Source: JAEYKI01 sp036679405 (lineage in GTDB: Bacteria > Bacillota > Clostridia > Christensenellales > Christensenellaceae). Taken from it: a stretch of 64,000 nt of DNA. The position numbers and the translations under genes were made by a program. This document shows, in pieces, positions 8,119 through 16,438 of the stretch (position 1 is its first letter; each line of letters begins with the position of its first letter). The stretch is from the NCBI GenBank assembly GCA_036679405.1, contig JAVBVZ010000037.1:1-64000 (forward strand), written 5' to 3'. The notes below the pieces were generated by a model that saw only the letters and a program-made list of their open reading frames with translations, searched no databases and was not told the DNA's origin.

Positions 8119-9006
8119 ATGCAACAAAGAAAGGAAATTACATTGCTTCAGGAAGAAAATAACTGGTTTTTTGAAAAACACGACGCACACACAAAATTCG
8201 GTATGCAGTATAAATCTCATATTGTTTCCCTTAAAAGTGAATTCCAGAAAATAGATTTTTACGAAACATACGACTTCGGTATTATCTTTACCCTGGACGA
8301 TATCTTAATGCTTACCCAGCGGGACGAGTTCATCTACCATGAAATGCTCATCCATCCGGCAATGGCAGTTCATCCGGACATCCGCCGCGTACTCATGATT
8401 GGCGGCGGCGACGGCTGCGGGGTACGTGAACTTCTCCGCTACCCCGGCGTTGCGCATATCGACCTTGCTGAAATCGACGGCCAGGTGGTAGAGCTTTGCC
8501 AAAAGTATCTTCCCGGCGCAGCGCAGGCGCTTGCAGACCCAAAGGTGCACATCCACATTTGTGACGGCGTGGAATTTGTAAATAACGCGCCCGGCCCGTA
8601 CGACCTTATTATTGTAGATTCCACCGACCCCATCAGCGTAGGCGCCGGCCTCTTCACCCGCACCTTTTATTCAGACTGCCTGAAAGCGCTCAAACCGGAC
8701 GGTATTCTGATCAATCAGCATGAAAGTCCTTTTTATGCCGGCGATGCAAAAGAAATGGTCCGTACGCACGAAAAGCTGCAAAAAGTCTTTCCCATCTCCA
8801 TGGTATACCAGTTCCACATGCCCACCTATGCGTCCGGCCACTGGCTTTTTGGCTTTTCCTCCAAAACCCGCCATCCGCTTTCCGGCATGCAGGCAAAACG
8901 CTGGCAATCGCTAAAAATCCCGACGCGGTACTATACTCCCGCGCTGCATACGGGCGCTTTTGCCCTTCCGGGCTATGTTCTTACATTGCTTGGAGAACCC
9001 CTGTAA
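8119..9006 (+). CDS. speE: Spermidine synthase
   Basis: The product transfers the aminopropyl group of decarboxylated S-adenosylmethionine to putrescine. It shows the family blocks WFFEKHDAHTKFG at the N terminus, RDEFIYHEMLIH, the nucleotide-binding VLMIGGGDGCGVREL, an acidic DLAEIDGQV, and the catalytic DSTDPISVGAGLFTRTFY. The ATG at 8119 has a poor ribosome site. A TTG at 8143, preceded by AAAGGAAAT, gives an N terminus matching other SpeE proteins and may be the true start. It is a single gene ending in a terminator; no speD is visible nearby. Confidence 0.92.
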   Translation: MQQRKEITLLQEENNWFFEKHDAHTKFGMQYKSHIVSLKSEFQKIDFYETYDFGIIFTLDDILMLTQRDEFIYHEMLIHPAMAVHPDIRRVLMIGGGDGCGVRELLRYPGVAHIDLAEIDGQVVELCQKYLPGAAQALADPKVHIHICDGVEFVNNAPGPYDLIIVDSTDPISVGAGLFTRTFYSDCLKALKPDGILINQHESPFYAGDAKEMVRTHEKLQKVFPISMVYQFHMPTYASGHWLFGFSSKTRHPLSGMQAKRWQSLKIPTRYYTPALHTGAFALPGYVLTLLGEPL

Positions 9007-9020
9007 CATCCTAACAAAAA

Positions 9021-9050
9021 AGCGCCGCTACAAAGCGGCGCTTTTTATTT
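9021..9050 (+). terminator. Terminator after speE
   Basis: AGCGCCGCT (9021-9029) pairs with AGCGGCGCT (9034-9042) and TTTTTATTTTTT follows. The A run before it may let it act for the opposing gene as well. Confidence 0.85.
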
Positions 9051-9060
9051 TTTGTGCCCG

Positions 9061-10638
9061 TCAGTCCCGTGCGCCGTTCCGCACGATCAACGTCGGCTCC
9101 AGCCCCCGTGCCTGAGCAATCTGCATCAGCTGGGTCACCGTTACCAGCTTATACCCCTGATCGGTCAGATCCCGAATGATTCTCACGGCGGCATCGGCCG
9201 TCGGCTGGTAGATGTCATGCATCAGTACAATATCTCCATCCCGAACCACGCTCATTACGTTGTCATAGTCAATCTCCGTATCCTTGTACTTCCAGTCTTC
9301 CGGATCTACCGTCCATAAAATACACGCTCTTCCGATTTCTTCGGCCATGCTGTCGGTAATATTTCCGTAAGGCGGCCTTACAATAATGGGCCGCGCTCCC
9401 ACGATGTCGTAAATAATCTGGTTGGTGCTGTCCACTTCATCCATCATTGCATCCGTAGATATCTGCTTAAAATCGGCATGGTCATAGCTGTGATTGCCGA
9501 TCTCGTTCCCGCTTTCATAAATTCTCTGAACCGTTTCCGGATATTCTTCCGCAAGCTGACCCAGAAGAAAGAATGTTGCCACCCCGCCGTACTGTTCCAG
9601 CGCGTCCAGTATTTGTCCGGTTGTGGAAGGATTCGGGCCGTCGTCAAATGTCAGCGCAACCACTTTGTCGTCCGGATCGATCCCTTCAATACTAAAGGCG
9701 CTCATATCTCCGTCCCCGGCCAGCATATACTCCGGCAGGTCCTCCCCGGTAGCGGCGTTCACGCTTACCGGCGCGTACGGATGGATCACATCCTGCACCA
9801 TAACGTCATTTAGCTCGTCAAACGTAAGTGAGACCTCAAAACTTCCCGCCTCGGACGGCGCGATCTGGTTTGCGTTAAAATAGAAAACCACAACGCCGTC
9901 ACCAACTACAAAATCAGAAAAATTGCTTTCGGCGGGCGCGGTGCCCTCCTCAAAAAGTGCGGCGTCATAATTGCCTTCAAGCGCCGTATCGCCTTCCAGT
10001 TTACTGCGTACCAGGCCTGAAATGACATTTAAATAATCTGTAGAGCTGTCAAAAACATCTCCCAGGGAAAGCCTGTCTTCATTGCCCATGCTATACACAA
10101 AAGTATTGATAAATCCGTTTGTACGCGTAAGGCCGGAATCGGCGTCGGTTACCACTTTAAAACTGATCACCGCGTCTTCATAGGCAAAAGGTTCATAGGT
10201 AACATTTAAATAGGGCTTGTCCCCGTCCACCGTCTGTCCTTTTCCGCCGGCGACTTCCTCTTTGAACTGATCTATTTTATCCTGAACAAACCCAGCCATG
10301 TCCGAAGAAACAGCTTCCTTCTCGTCCACACTTGGATAAACAGCATAAATCAGGTAGCTTTCATCCCACTCCATGACCGGAACACTTTGAATGCCCTCCA
10401 TCTGCGGAAGGGACTTTAAATCCATCGTGGCCATCCATGTTTCTTCATCCAGCTGGGAGGCGGTGGCCGAAGGCTGTACCTCCGGGTCAAAGGTTTCCTT
10501 AAGTACGTCGCACCCGGAAAAAAGCATTGCCGCCGTCAAAATCGCTAAAAGTATCGCCGTTGTTTTTTTTGCCATTTTTTTAACCTTACCGTATTTATTT
10601 GCATACTGCCTTAAGTTGCTTTCCATAAAAACGGGCAT
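9061..10638 (-). CDS. Lipoprotein polysaccharide deacetylase, PdaC-like
   Basis: The 525-residue protein has a signal peptide ending in LFSGC, a plausible lipobox. A PdaC/DUF3298-like region follows (about 60-250), and then a NodB deacetylase domain (about 325-510). The catalytic and metal motifs are present: LTFDDGPN, HSYDHADF, RPPYGN and LMHD. It should remove acetyl groups from peptidoglycan or another surface glycan outside the membrane, a change that usually blocks lysozyme. The ATG at 10638 is supported by AAAGGATAAGAAGC; an in-frame ATG at 10575 with AAGG upstream is an alternative. Own promoter at 10679-10707. Confidence 0.9.
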   Translation of the reverse strand: MPVFMESNLRQYANKYGKVKKMAKKTTAILLAILTAAMLFSGCDVLKETFDPEVQPSATASQLDEETWMATMDLKSLPQMEGIQSVPVMEWDESYLIYAVYPSVDEKEAVSSDMAGFVQDKIDQFKEEVAGGKGQTVDGDKPYLNVTYEPFAYEDAVISFKVVTDADSGLTRTNGFINTFVYSMGNEDRLSLGDVFDSSTDYLNVISGLVRSKLEGDTALEGNYDAALFEEGTAPAESNFSDFVVGDGVVVFYFNANQIAPSEAGSFEVSLTFDELNDVMVQDVIHPYAPVSVNAATGEDLPEYMLAGDGDMSAFSIEGIDPDDKVVALTFDDGPNPSTTGQILDALEQYGGVATFFLLGQLAEEYPETVQRIYESGNEIGNHSYDHADFKQISTDAMMDEVDSTNQIIYDIVGARPIIVRPPYGNITDSMAEEIGRACILWTVDPEDWKYKDTEIDYDNVMSVVRDGDIVLMHDIYQPTADAAVRIIRDLTDQGYKLVTVTQLMQIAQARGLEPTLIVRNGARD

Positions 10639-10678
10639 GCTTCTTATCCTTTAAAAAAATGTCCCGTTTTCCTATGTC

Positions 10679-10707
10679 ATACTACCATAAAACAGGGCCG
10701 CAGGCAA
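10679..10707 (-). promoter_or_regulatory. Promoter of the PdaC-like gene
   Basis: The minus strand shows TTGCCT (10702-10707), a 17-nt spacer and TAGTAT (10679-10684), about 40 nt before the start codon. It indicates the deacetylase is not simply read from the regulator gene at 10802. Confidence 0.6.
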
Positions 10708-10801
10708 TATCGGCTAAAAGCCGCTTTTAAGGCAATATGCCCAAAAGCCCTTTCCTTTTTATAACGCAAAGCATTTCCTTTTAAACATGCAAATGCCTGC
10801 C

Positions 10802-11170
10802 TCACCCTTCGGAATAGGCGGCGTCCACCGCCGTAAGGAGTTCGTCGATCCATATGCCCGCTTGTTTCGCATCTTTGGTAAGCGTTCTGAGCCTTTCCAT
10901 CATTTCTTTTTTTTTCATAAACTGCAGGTCATGGATGTCCTCCGCCACAAAATTGCCCCGGCCCTTTGCGGAGACCAGTACCCCATCCTCCAAAAGTTTT
11001 GCATATGATTTTTGAATGGTGTTCGGATTCACGGCAAGCTGCCTTGCTAATTTCCGTACGGAAACAATGCGGTCGCCCGGTTGCAGTGTCCCGCTCAAAA
11101 CCAGGGATATAATGTTTTGTATAACCTGTTCGTAAATAGGCATCCTGGAATCTTTATCTATTCGGATCAA
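10802..11170 (-). CDS. GntR-family regulator, YtrA subfamily
   Basis: The protein of about 122 residues has an N-terminal winged helix (IYEQVIQNI...PGDRIVSVRKLARQLAVNPNTIQKSYAKLLEDG) and a short helical tail, the YtrA layout. I place the start at the TTG at 11170: AGAGGTG lies at the right distance, and the resulting MIRIDKDSRMPIYEQ matches the family N terminus, whereas the upstream GTG overlaps that ribosome site. YtrA proteins usually sit in an operon with an ABC transporter; none is present here. A 21-bp perfect inverted repeat overlaps its own start of transcription, suggesting autorepression. Confidence 0.9.
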   Translation of the reverse strand: MIRIDKDSRMPIYEQVIQNIISLVLSGTLQPGDRIVSVRKLARQLAVNPNTIQKSYAKLLEDGVLVSAKGRGNFVAEDIHDLQFMKKKEMMERLRTLTKDAKQAGIWIDELLTAVDAAYSEG

Positions 11171-11183
11171 AAAAAACACCTCT

Positions 11184-11204
11184 TGTACTATCCTGTATAG
11201 TACA
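11184..11204. promoter_or_regulatory. Inverted-repeat operator for the YtrA-like regulator
   Basis: TGTACTAT-CCTGT-ATAGTACA: two perfect 8-bp arms around 5 nt. It lies between the -10 box of the regulator promoter and its coding start. YtrA-type repressors are known to bind TGTACTA-like dyads, so autoregulation is likely; binding itself is inferred. Confidence 0.75.
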
Positions 11205-11209
11205 CCTTA

Positions 11210-11237
11210 AGTATATCGTATTGAACGATTTTGTCAA
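11210..11237 (-). promoter_or_regulatory. Promoter of the YtrA-like regulator
   Basis: A perfect TTGACA (11232-11237), a 16-nt spacer and TATACT (11210-11215) on the minus strand. Transcription would begin inside the adjacent operator. Confidence 0.75.
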
Positions 11238-11399
11238 CTTTTGCAAAAGCGATAGTTTTTTTTTATATTTTCTCTTTTAAAATAACAATAAACATACTAT
11301 AATATACTCCGTGGGCAATTTTGTCCGCCCATAAATCCGCTTGGGTTTTAATTAATTTTTTTAATTAAAATAAACATTTTTACGAGGAGGGTTTCTCAC

Positions 11400-13478
11400 A
11401 TGGATTTAACCTACTTGGCTTTGATTGGTGCGATTGTCGGTCTTGTTTTTGCGCTGATCCAAACCAGATCCATCATGAAGAAAAGTGAAGGATCTGAGAA
11501 GGTCAAGAAAATCGCAGCGCTCATACGCAGAGGCGCAAACGCCTATCTAAAACGGCAGTACAGAGGTGTTATTATATTTTTTGTCATAGTAACCATTATA
11601 CTGGCCGTATTGGCAGCTGCGGGTTTCACCACTTTCTTTGTTCCCGTCGCTTTTGTTACGGGCGGAGTTTTCAGCGCTCTTTCAGGCTTCATCGGCATGA
11701 AGATCGCAACTTACTCCAACTCCAGAACGGTTACGGCTGCCAAATCAAGCCTTAACCAGGGCCTGCGCGTATCTTTTTCCAGCGGTACCGTTATGGGCAT
11801 GACGGTAGTAGGCCTCGGCCTGTTGCTGCTCACCGTTTGGTACTTTATTCTAAAAGGCGTGTTTGGCGATGATCTTGGACAAATCACCACAACGCTTTTG
11901 ACCTGCGGAATGGGCGCATCCAGCATGGCGCTGTTTGCCCGCGTAGGCGGCGGCATATTCACCAAAGCTGCCGATGTCGGTGCGGATCTGGTCGGTAAAG
12001 TTGAAGCCGGCATTCCCGAAGATGATCCCCGCAATCCCGCTGTTATTGCGGACAATGTCGGCGACAATGTCGGCGATGTTGCCGGAATGGGCGCAGACTT
12101 GTATGAGTCTTACATCGGCTCCATTATTTCTTCTGCGGCTCTTGCGGTTGCGGCAGGGCTTGGAACCGCAGGCATCATGATTCCGCTTATCATGGCGGCT
12201 GTCGGCATCGTGGCCAGTGTGATCGGTACTTTCTTTGTTCATACCAAAGAAAACGCTACGCAGAAATCTTTGCTTGCCGCGCTGCGCAAAGGCGTGTATA
12301 TCAGTTCCGTTCTGATCGCCATTGTCAGCTTCTTTGTGGTTCGAAACGTACTTGGCCCGGAACACATAGGCGTGTTTGCGGCCATCATCAGCGGCCTGGT
12401 TGCCGGAATGCTGATCGGATTTTATACGGAATATACTACAAGTGATACTTATAAACCAACACAGAAACTTGCAGAATCCACCAGCGGCGGTCCCGCAACG
12501 GTTATCATCAGCGGCCTTTCTTTGGGCATGCGCAGCACCTTCTTTCCCATCATTATTGTTGCGGTCAGCGTGCTGGTCAGCTTTTTCTCGGCGGGCGGCG
12601 CTGAAAACTTTAACATCGGCCTTTATGCCGTCGGCATCTCGGCCGTTGGCATGCTGAGTACTCTCGGCATTACGCTGGCCACAGACGCATACGGTCCTGT
12701 TGCAGACAATGCAGGCGGTATTGCCGAAATGGCGGGCGAGCCCCCGGAAGTGCGCGAACGCACGGATGCCCTGGATTCTCTGGGCAACACAACCGCAGCT
12801 TCCGGAAAGGGTTTTGCCATTGGTTCCGCTGCGCTCACAGCTCTTGCGCTGATTGCAACATTTGTCACACAGGCGCAGACGCTTGGAGCCGAACTGGAGC
12901 TGTCGCTCTTAAATCCCCCCCTGCTCATGGGCCTGTTCATCGGCGTAATGATGCCTTTCCTGTTCTCCTCTATGACTATGTCTGCCGTCGGCAACGCCGC
13001 GCAGAAAATCGTTACAGAGGTCCGCAGACAGTTTAGAGAAATCAAAGGCCTTATGGAGGGAAAAGCTGAGCCGGATTATGAAGCCTGTGTGGATATCTGC
13101 ACACGGTCGGCACAGAAATTGATGATCCTGCCCGCAATCGTTACCATCATTGCTCCCATCATTGTCGGCATCGTCCTGGGCGTCAACGCCGTGGTCGGCA
13201 TGCTGGCAGGCGCAACCGCATCCGGATTTGTGCTCGCCATTATGATGGCAAACTCGGGCGGTGCATGGGATAACGCCAAAAAATATATTGAAGGCGGCGC
13301 ACACGGCGGCAAGGGCTCTGACGCCCACAAGGCAGCTGTCGTAGGCGATACGGTAGGTGATCCCTTTAAGGATACTTCCGGCCCTTCCATCAATATTCTG
13401 ATCAAACTTTTAAGCATTGTTTCTGTTGTGTTCGCTTCATTCATCATTGCGGCCAACAGCGGTTTATCCTTATTCTAA
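11400..13478 (+). CDS. hppA: Membrane-bound ion-pumping pyrophosphatase
   Basis: The 692-residue protein has about 16 membrane segments and couples pyrophosphate hydrolysis to export of H+ or Na+. The active-site loop DVGADLVGKVEAGIPEDDPRNPA and the DNVGDNVGD motif are intact, as is the distal DNAKKYIE with DTVGDPFKDTSGP. The K+ site reads GNTTAASGKG; Ala at this place marks the K+-dependent class, which includes the Na+ pumps. Pump specificity cannot be set from sequence by eye. It would save energy from biosynthetic pyrophosphate and add to the gradient used by Rnf. GAGGAGGG precedes the ATG and a terminator follows. Confidence 0.96.
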   Translation: MDLTYLALIGAIVGLVFALIQTRSIMKKSEGSEKVKKIAALIRRGANAYLKRQYRGVIIFFVIVTIILAVLAAAGFTTFFVPVAFVTGGVFSALSGFIGMKIATYSNSRTVTAAKSSLNQGLRVSFSSGTVMGMTVVGLGLLLLTVWYFILKGVFGDDLGQITTTLLTCGMGASSMALFARVGGGIFTKAADVGADLVGKVEAGIPEDDPRNPAVIADNVGDNVGDVAGMGADLYESYIGSIISSAALAVAAGLGTAGIMIPLIMAAVGIVASVIGTFFVHTKENATQKSLLAALRKGVYISSVLIAIVSFFVVRNVLGPEHIGVFAAIISGLVAGMLIGFYTEYTTSDTYKPTQKLAESTSGGPATVIISGLSLGMRSTFFPIIIVAVSVLVSFFSAGGAENFNIGLYAVGISAVGMLSTLGITLATDAYGPVADNAGGIAEMAGEPPEVRERTDALDSLGNTTAASGKGFAIGSAALTALALIATFVTQAQTLGAELELSLLNPPLLMGLFIGVMMPFLFSSMTMSAVGNAAQKIVTEVRRQFREIKGLMEGKAEPDYEACVDICTRSAQKLMILPAIVTIIAPIIVGIVLGVNAVVGMLAGATASGFVLAIMMANSGGAWDNAKKYIEGGAHGGKGSDAHKAAVVGDTVGDPFKDTSGPSINILIKLLSIVSVVFASFIIAANSGLSLF

Positions 13479-13489
13479 AAGTAAAAAAA

Positions 13490-13523
13490 GAGAACCGCCT
13501 TCGGTGGGCGGTTCTTTTTTTTA
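13490..13523 (+). terminator. Terminator after hppA
   Basis: AGAACCGCC (13491-13499) pairs with GGCGGTTCT (13507-13515) and is followed by TTTTTTTT. Confidence 0.9.
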
Positions 13524-13656
13524 TTTTATGGGCAATCAAAGCATCTTCCGGCTCTCCGGAAGGGAATTTAAAACTTTTGCAAAACAAATATTCAATTGAC
13601 TTTTCTTAGCATGATGATAGAATAAGAATGACTATTTTTGTATATTGGAGATCATA

Positions 13657-14253
13657 ATGCCGGCAAAAAATAAAATAGCATACATTATTATCAAAACGGC
13701 TGTCGATTATATCGCCGCAATTATATTAATCATTGTTTTATCTCCTTTATTTCTGGTTATCAGCATATGCATCGCGTGTGATTCAAAGGGTCCCGTCATA
13801 TACAAGCAGGAACGGCTTGGGAAAAACGGCCGCCCTTTTATGCTGTATAAATTTCGGACCATGTGTCTGGATGCCGAGAAAGACGGAGCCCAGTGGGCGG
13901 ATATGGATGATCCGCGAGCCACCCGTTTTGGAAAATTCTTACGCCAAAAACGTTTGGACGAACTTCCGCAGTTTATAAATGTTCTGCGGCATGAAATGTC
14001 TTTTGTTGGACCGCGCCCCGAACGCGATATTTTTCACCAGGAATTTATAAAAACCATCCCTGCCTTCGACAAGCGTTTGTCTGTTCTTCCGGGCATTACC
14101 GGTTTTGCACAAATCAGCGGCGGCTACGACCTTTCCCCGGGAGAAAAACTGGTTTATGATCTTGCCTATATAGAAAAGCGTTCCTTAAAACTGGACGTTT
14201 ATATTGTCCTTCGCACAATACGGGTTATGTTTTCACACGAAGGCGCAAGATAA
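13657..14253 (+). CDS. Undecaprenyl-phosphate sugar phosphotransferase
   Basis: The 198-residue bacterial sugar transferase has one N-terminal membrane helix followed by the family core: KQERLGKNG, the DE-like LYKFRTM block, LRQKRLDELPQFINVL, MSFVGPRPE and PGITGFAQISG. Such enzymes start surface glycan synthesis by moving a sugar-1-phosphate onto undecaprenyl phosphate. The start is the ATG at 13657 after TTGGAG. Unusually it stands alone, with no glycosyltransferase, flippase or polymerase genes in the neighbourhood. Confidence 0.93.
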   Translation: MPAKNKIAYIIIKTAVDYIAAIILIIVLSPLFLVISICIACDSKGPVIYKQERLGKNGRPFMLYKFRTMCLDAEKDGAQWADMDDPRATRFGKFLRQKRLDELPQFINVLRHEMSFVGPRPERDIFHQEFIKTIPAFDKRLSVLPGITGFAQISGGYDLSPGEKLVYDLAYIEKRSLKLDVYIVLRTIRVMFSHEGAR

Positions 14254-14269
14254 CACACAAAACAAAAAA

Positions 14270-14301
14270 GGCTGTGCGCCAAAGCGCACAGCCTTTTTTT
14301 C
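14270..14301. terminator. Bidirectional terminator between convergent genes
   Basis: GGCTGTGCG (14270-14278) pairs with CGCACAGCC (14285-14293), with TTTTTTT on the + side and AAAAAA on the left side. It serves the sugar transferase (+) and the alcohol dehydrogenase (-). Confidence 0.88.
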
Positions 14302-14306
14302 TTCTT

Positions 14307-15482
14307 TTAAAAAGCAATCTCATAGATCTTGCGGATATCGCTTTCCAGAAGCACGGAAAAGCTTCCCACGCTTCCTCCAGAATGGTCCGCAGCCGCTTTT
14401 GCCATTGCATCGAGCCGCGTTTTATCCGGTATGCCAAGCTCCCGCAGGGTCGTGGGCATCCCTATGCTTCCAAGAAACACCTTAAGCCTGGCAATTCCTT
14501 CCAAAACCGTCCATTCCGGATCTTCCGGACGGTATTCGACATCAAACATACGGATCGCAAACTGCACGAATCTCCCGATATTTTTTTTATATACGTACTG
14601 CATCCACGCGGGAAAGACTGCAGACAGACCGGCCCCGTGGGAAATATCATATTCGGCGGAAAGTTCGTGCTCAATCATGTGAGACCCCCAGTCCTGCTCC
14701 CTGCCGATTCCTACCGTATTGTCGTGCGCCAATTTGCAGGCCCACATAATCTCTGAACGCGCATCATAATTTTCCGGCTCTTTTAAAACGACGGGCGCAT
14801 AGCGCATAAGCGAACGCACCAGTCCTTCACACATCCTGTCGGAGACGTCTACTGCTTTTGTATTTGTAAAATACCGTTCAAACACATGTGCAATGGCATC
14901 CGCAATGCCCGCAGCAGTATGGTAAGCCGGTACGGTAAAAGTCAGTTCAGGATTCAATATTGAAAAAACCGGACGCAGAAGATCACTGTTGCAGGCAAGT
15001 TTTTCACTGGTTTCATCATGTGTGATCACGCTGCCCACCGAAGATTCGCTTCCCGCGCCGGGAATGGTCAGCACCGTTGCCACCGGCAGAGCCTCTTTGA
15101 GTTCCGCCTGCTGTACATAAAAGCGCTCCCATATATCTCCGTCATTCACAGCGCCTATCGCAACCGCTTTTGCGGAATCGATCACACTTCCTCCGCCTAC
15201 CGCCAATACAAAACCTATACCATTGTCGCGGCAGATTTTTGCACCCTCTTTCGCCAGAAAATACCGGGGATTGGCCTGTACGCCGCCCAGTTCAAAGGCC
15301 TGTACGCCGGCTGCACCGAGGGATTTCAGAACCCGGTCGATCAAGCCCGATTTTTTGGCAGACTGGCTTCCGTAATGCAGCAGAACTTTTTTTGAATAAT
15401 GCGCTATTTCCTGCCCAACCTGGTTTTCCGTATCCTGCCCAAAAATCACTTTTGTCGGATTGTAGTAAACGTCATTTAACAT
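14307..15482 (-). CDS. Iron-containing alcohol dehydrogenase, BDH type
   Basis: The 391-residue group III dehydrogenase is close to the butanol dehydrogenase/YugJ type. It has the NAD(P)-binding GGGSVIDSAKA, the TIPGAGSESS segment, and the metal ligands in GIADAIAHVFERY and SHMIEHELSAEYDISHGAGLS. The expected reaction is reduction of an aldehyde to an alcohol with NAD(P)H, a fermentation end step. The gene lies 12 nt after the amidohydrolase at 15495 on the same strand, so the two are likely cotranscribed and may act in one degradation route. Confidence 0.92.
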   Translation of the reverse strand: MLNDVYYNPTKVIFGQDTENQVGQEIAHYSKKVLLHYGSQSAKKSGLIDRVLKSLGAAGVQAFELGGVQANPRYFLAKEGAKICRDNGIGFVLAVGGGSVIDSAKAVAIGAVNDGDIWERFYVQQAELKEALPVATVLTIPGAGSESSVGSVITHDETSEKLACNSDLLRPVFSILNPELTFTVPAYHTAAGIADAIAHVFERYFTNTKAVDVSDRMCEGLVRSLMRYAPVVLKEPENYDARSEIMWACKLAHDNTVGIGREQDWGSHMIEHELSAEYDISHGAGLSAVFPAWMQYVYKKNIGRFVQFAIRMFDVEYRPEDPEWTVLEGIARLKVFLGSIGMPTTLRELGIPDKTRLDAMAKAAADHSGGSVGSFSVLLESDIRKIYEIAF

Positions 15483-15494
15483 GGAATATGCCTC

Positions 15495-16289
15495 CTATAC
15501 TATTTTTAAAAGTTTCTTTGCATTTAAAAAAAAGATTTTGTCCATATCGCTTTCGGAAAGTCCGAGCGAGCGGATCATTGTCCTTTCCTCTCCCGCATGG
15601 CTCCAGGGCAAGTCGCTCCCAAACAATATTTTATCTGTGCCGTGCGCCTCAATCACCTTTGCCGCTATCCTGGGCGGGATGGCGCCGGCCGCATACGCGG
15701 TGTCCAGATAAACGTCCTTCCCGCAAAGATCATCAATTGCCTGTTCCCACATCATATATCCGCCGAAGTGGGCTGCAACTACGTTTGCCCCTTTAAGCGG
15801 CTCCAATGCGTTTACAAGACGGCGGGGCGTCATATGCGCCGGCGGATAAAGACCGATATCCACGCCGCAATGAAAAACAACCGTCATCCCCTTCCTGGCA
15901 ATCTTTTCATAAATTTTTGTCATTTTTTTGTCATCGCCGTAAAAATCCTGGTAGTCGGGATGCAGCTTTATGCCGTGCAGTCCAAGGTCGCAGATCCTGT
16001 CTATCTCCGTCAGCGCATCCGGCGCATCCGGATGCACCGACCCGAATGAAAAAAGCCGCCCGCCGTTGACACGCGCTGCAAAGTCGTTTACCGATTTTTG
16101 CTGATCCGGGTTGGTCGCAATTCCAAGCACCACGGCCATATCAATGCCTTGCATGTCCATAAAGCGCATAAGTCCGTTTTTTGTGCCGTCATAAAAAGGC
16201 TGCGTACCGCCCGCGTTTTGTGAAAGTTTGTGGATCGCCTTTGGCGCAACGGAATCCGGAAAAATATGCGTATGAAAATCGATCAGCAT
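15495..16289 (-). CDS. Amidohydrolase 2 family TIM-barrel hydrolase
   Basis: The 264-residue protein starts with the metal motif DFHTHIFP and shows GIKLHPDYQ, FHCG, AAHFGG and LFGSDLPW, the ordered ligands of the amidohydrolase_2/ACMSD group. These enzymes hydrolyse or decarboxylate cyclic or aromatic carboxylates; the substrate here is unknown. It shares a transcript with the downstream alcohol dehydrogenase, and the OYE-like gene lies upstream on the same strand past a terminator. Confidence 0.85.
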   Translation of the reverse strand: MLIDFHTHIFPDSVAPKAIHKLSQNAGGTQPFYDGTKNGLMRFMDMQGIDMAVVLGIATNPDQQKSVNDFAARVNGGRLFSFGSVHPDAPDALTEIDRICDLGLHGIKLHPDYQDFYGDDKKMTKIYEKIARKGMTVVFHCGVDIGLYPPAHMTPRRLVNALEPLKGANVVAAHFGGYMMWEQAIDDLCGKDVYLDTAYAAGAIPPRIAAKVIEAHGTDKILFGSDLPWSHAGEERTMIRSLGLSESDMDKIFFLNAKKLLKIV

Positions 16290-16392
16290 AGTTGCCTCCG
16301 AAAGAACATTTTTTGATGTCTTCTATCATATTATCCTGCAAAAAAAATAATGTCAACCTGTCTGCCGCCGCCCGGGACGTCATAATAAGCAC

Positions 16393-16425
16393 AAAAAAGC
16401 CCCCGCACATGTGCGGGGGCTTTTT
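16393..16425. terminator. Terminator after the OYE-like gene
   Basis: GCCCCCGCAC (16399-16408) pairs perfectly with GTGCGGGGGC (16411-16420), loop AT, with A/T runs on both sides. Confidence 0.9.
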
Positions 16426-16438
16426 ATAAGGAAAAGCA

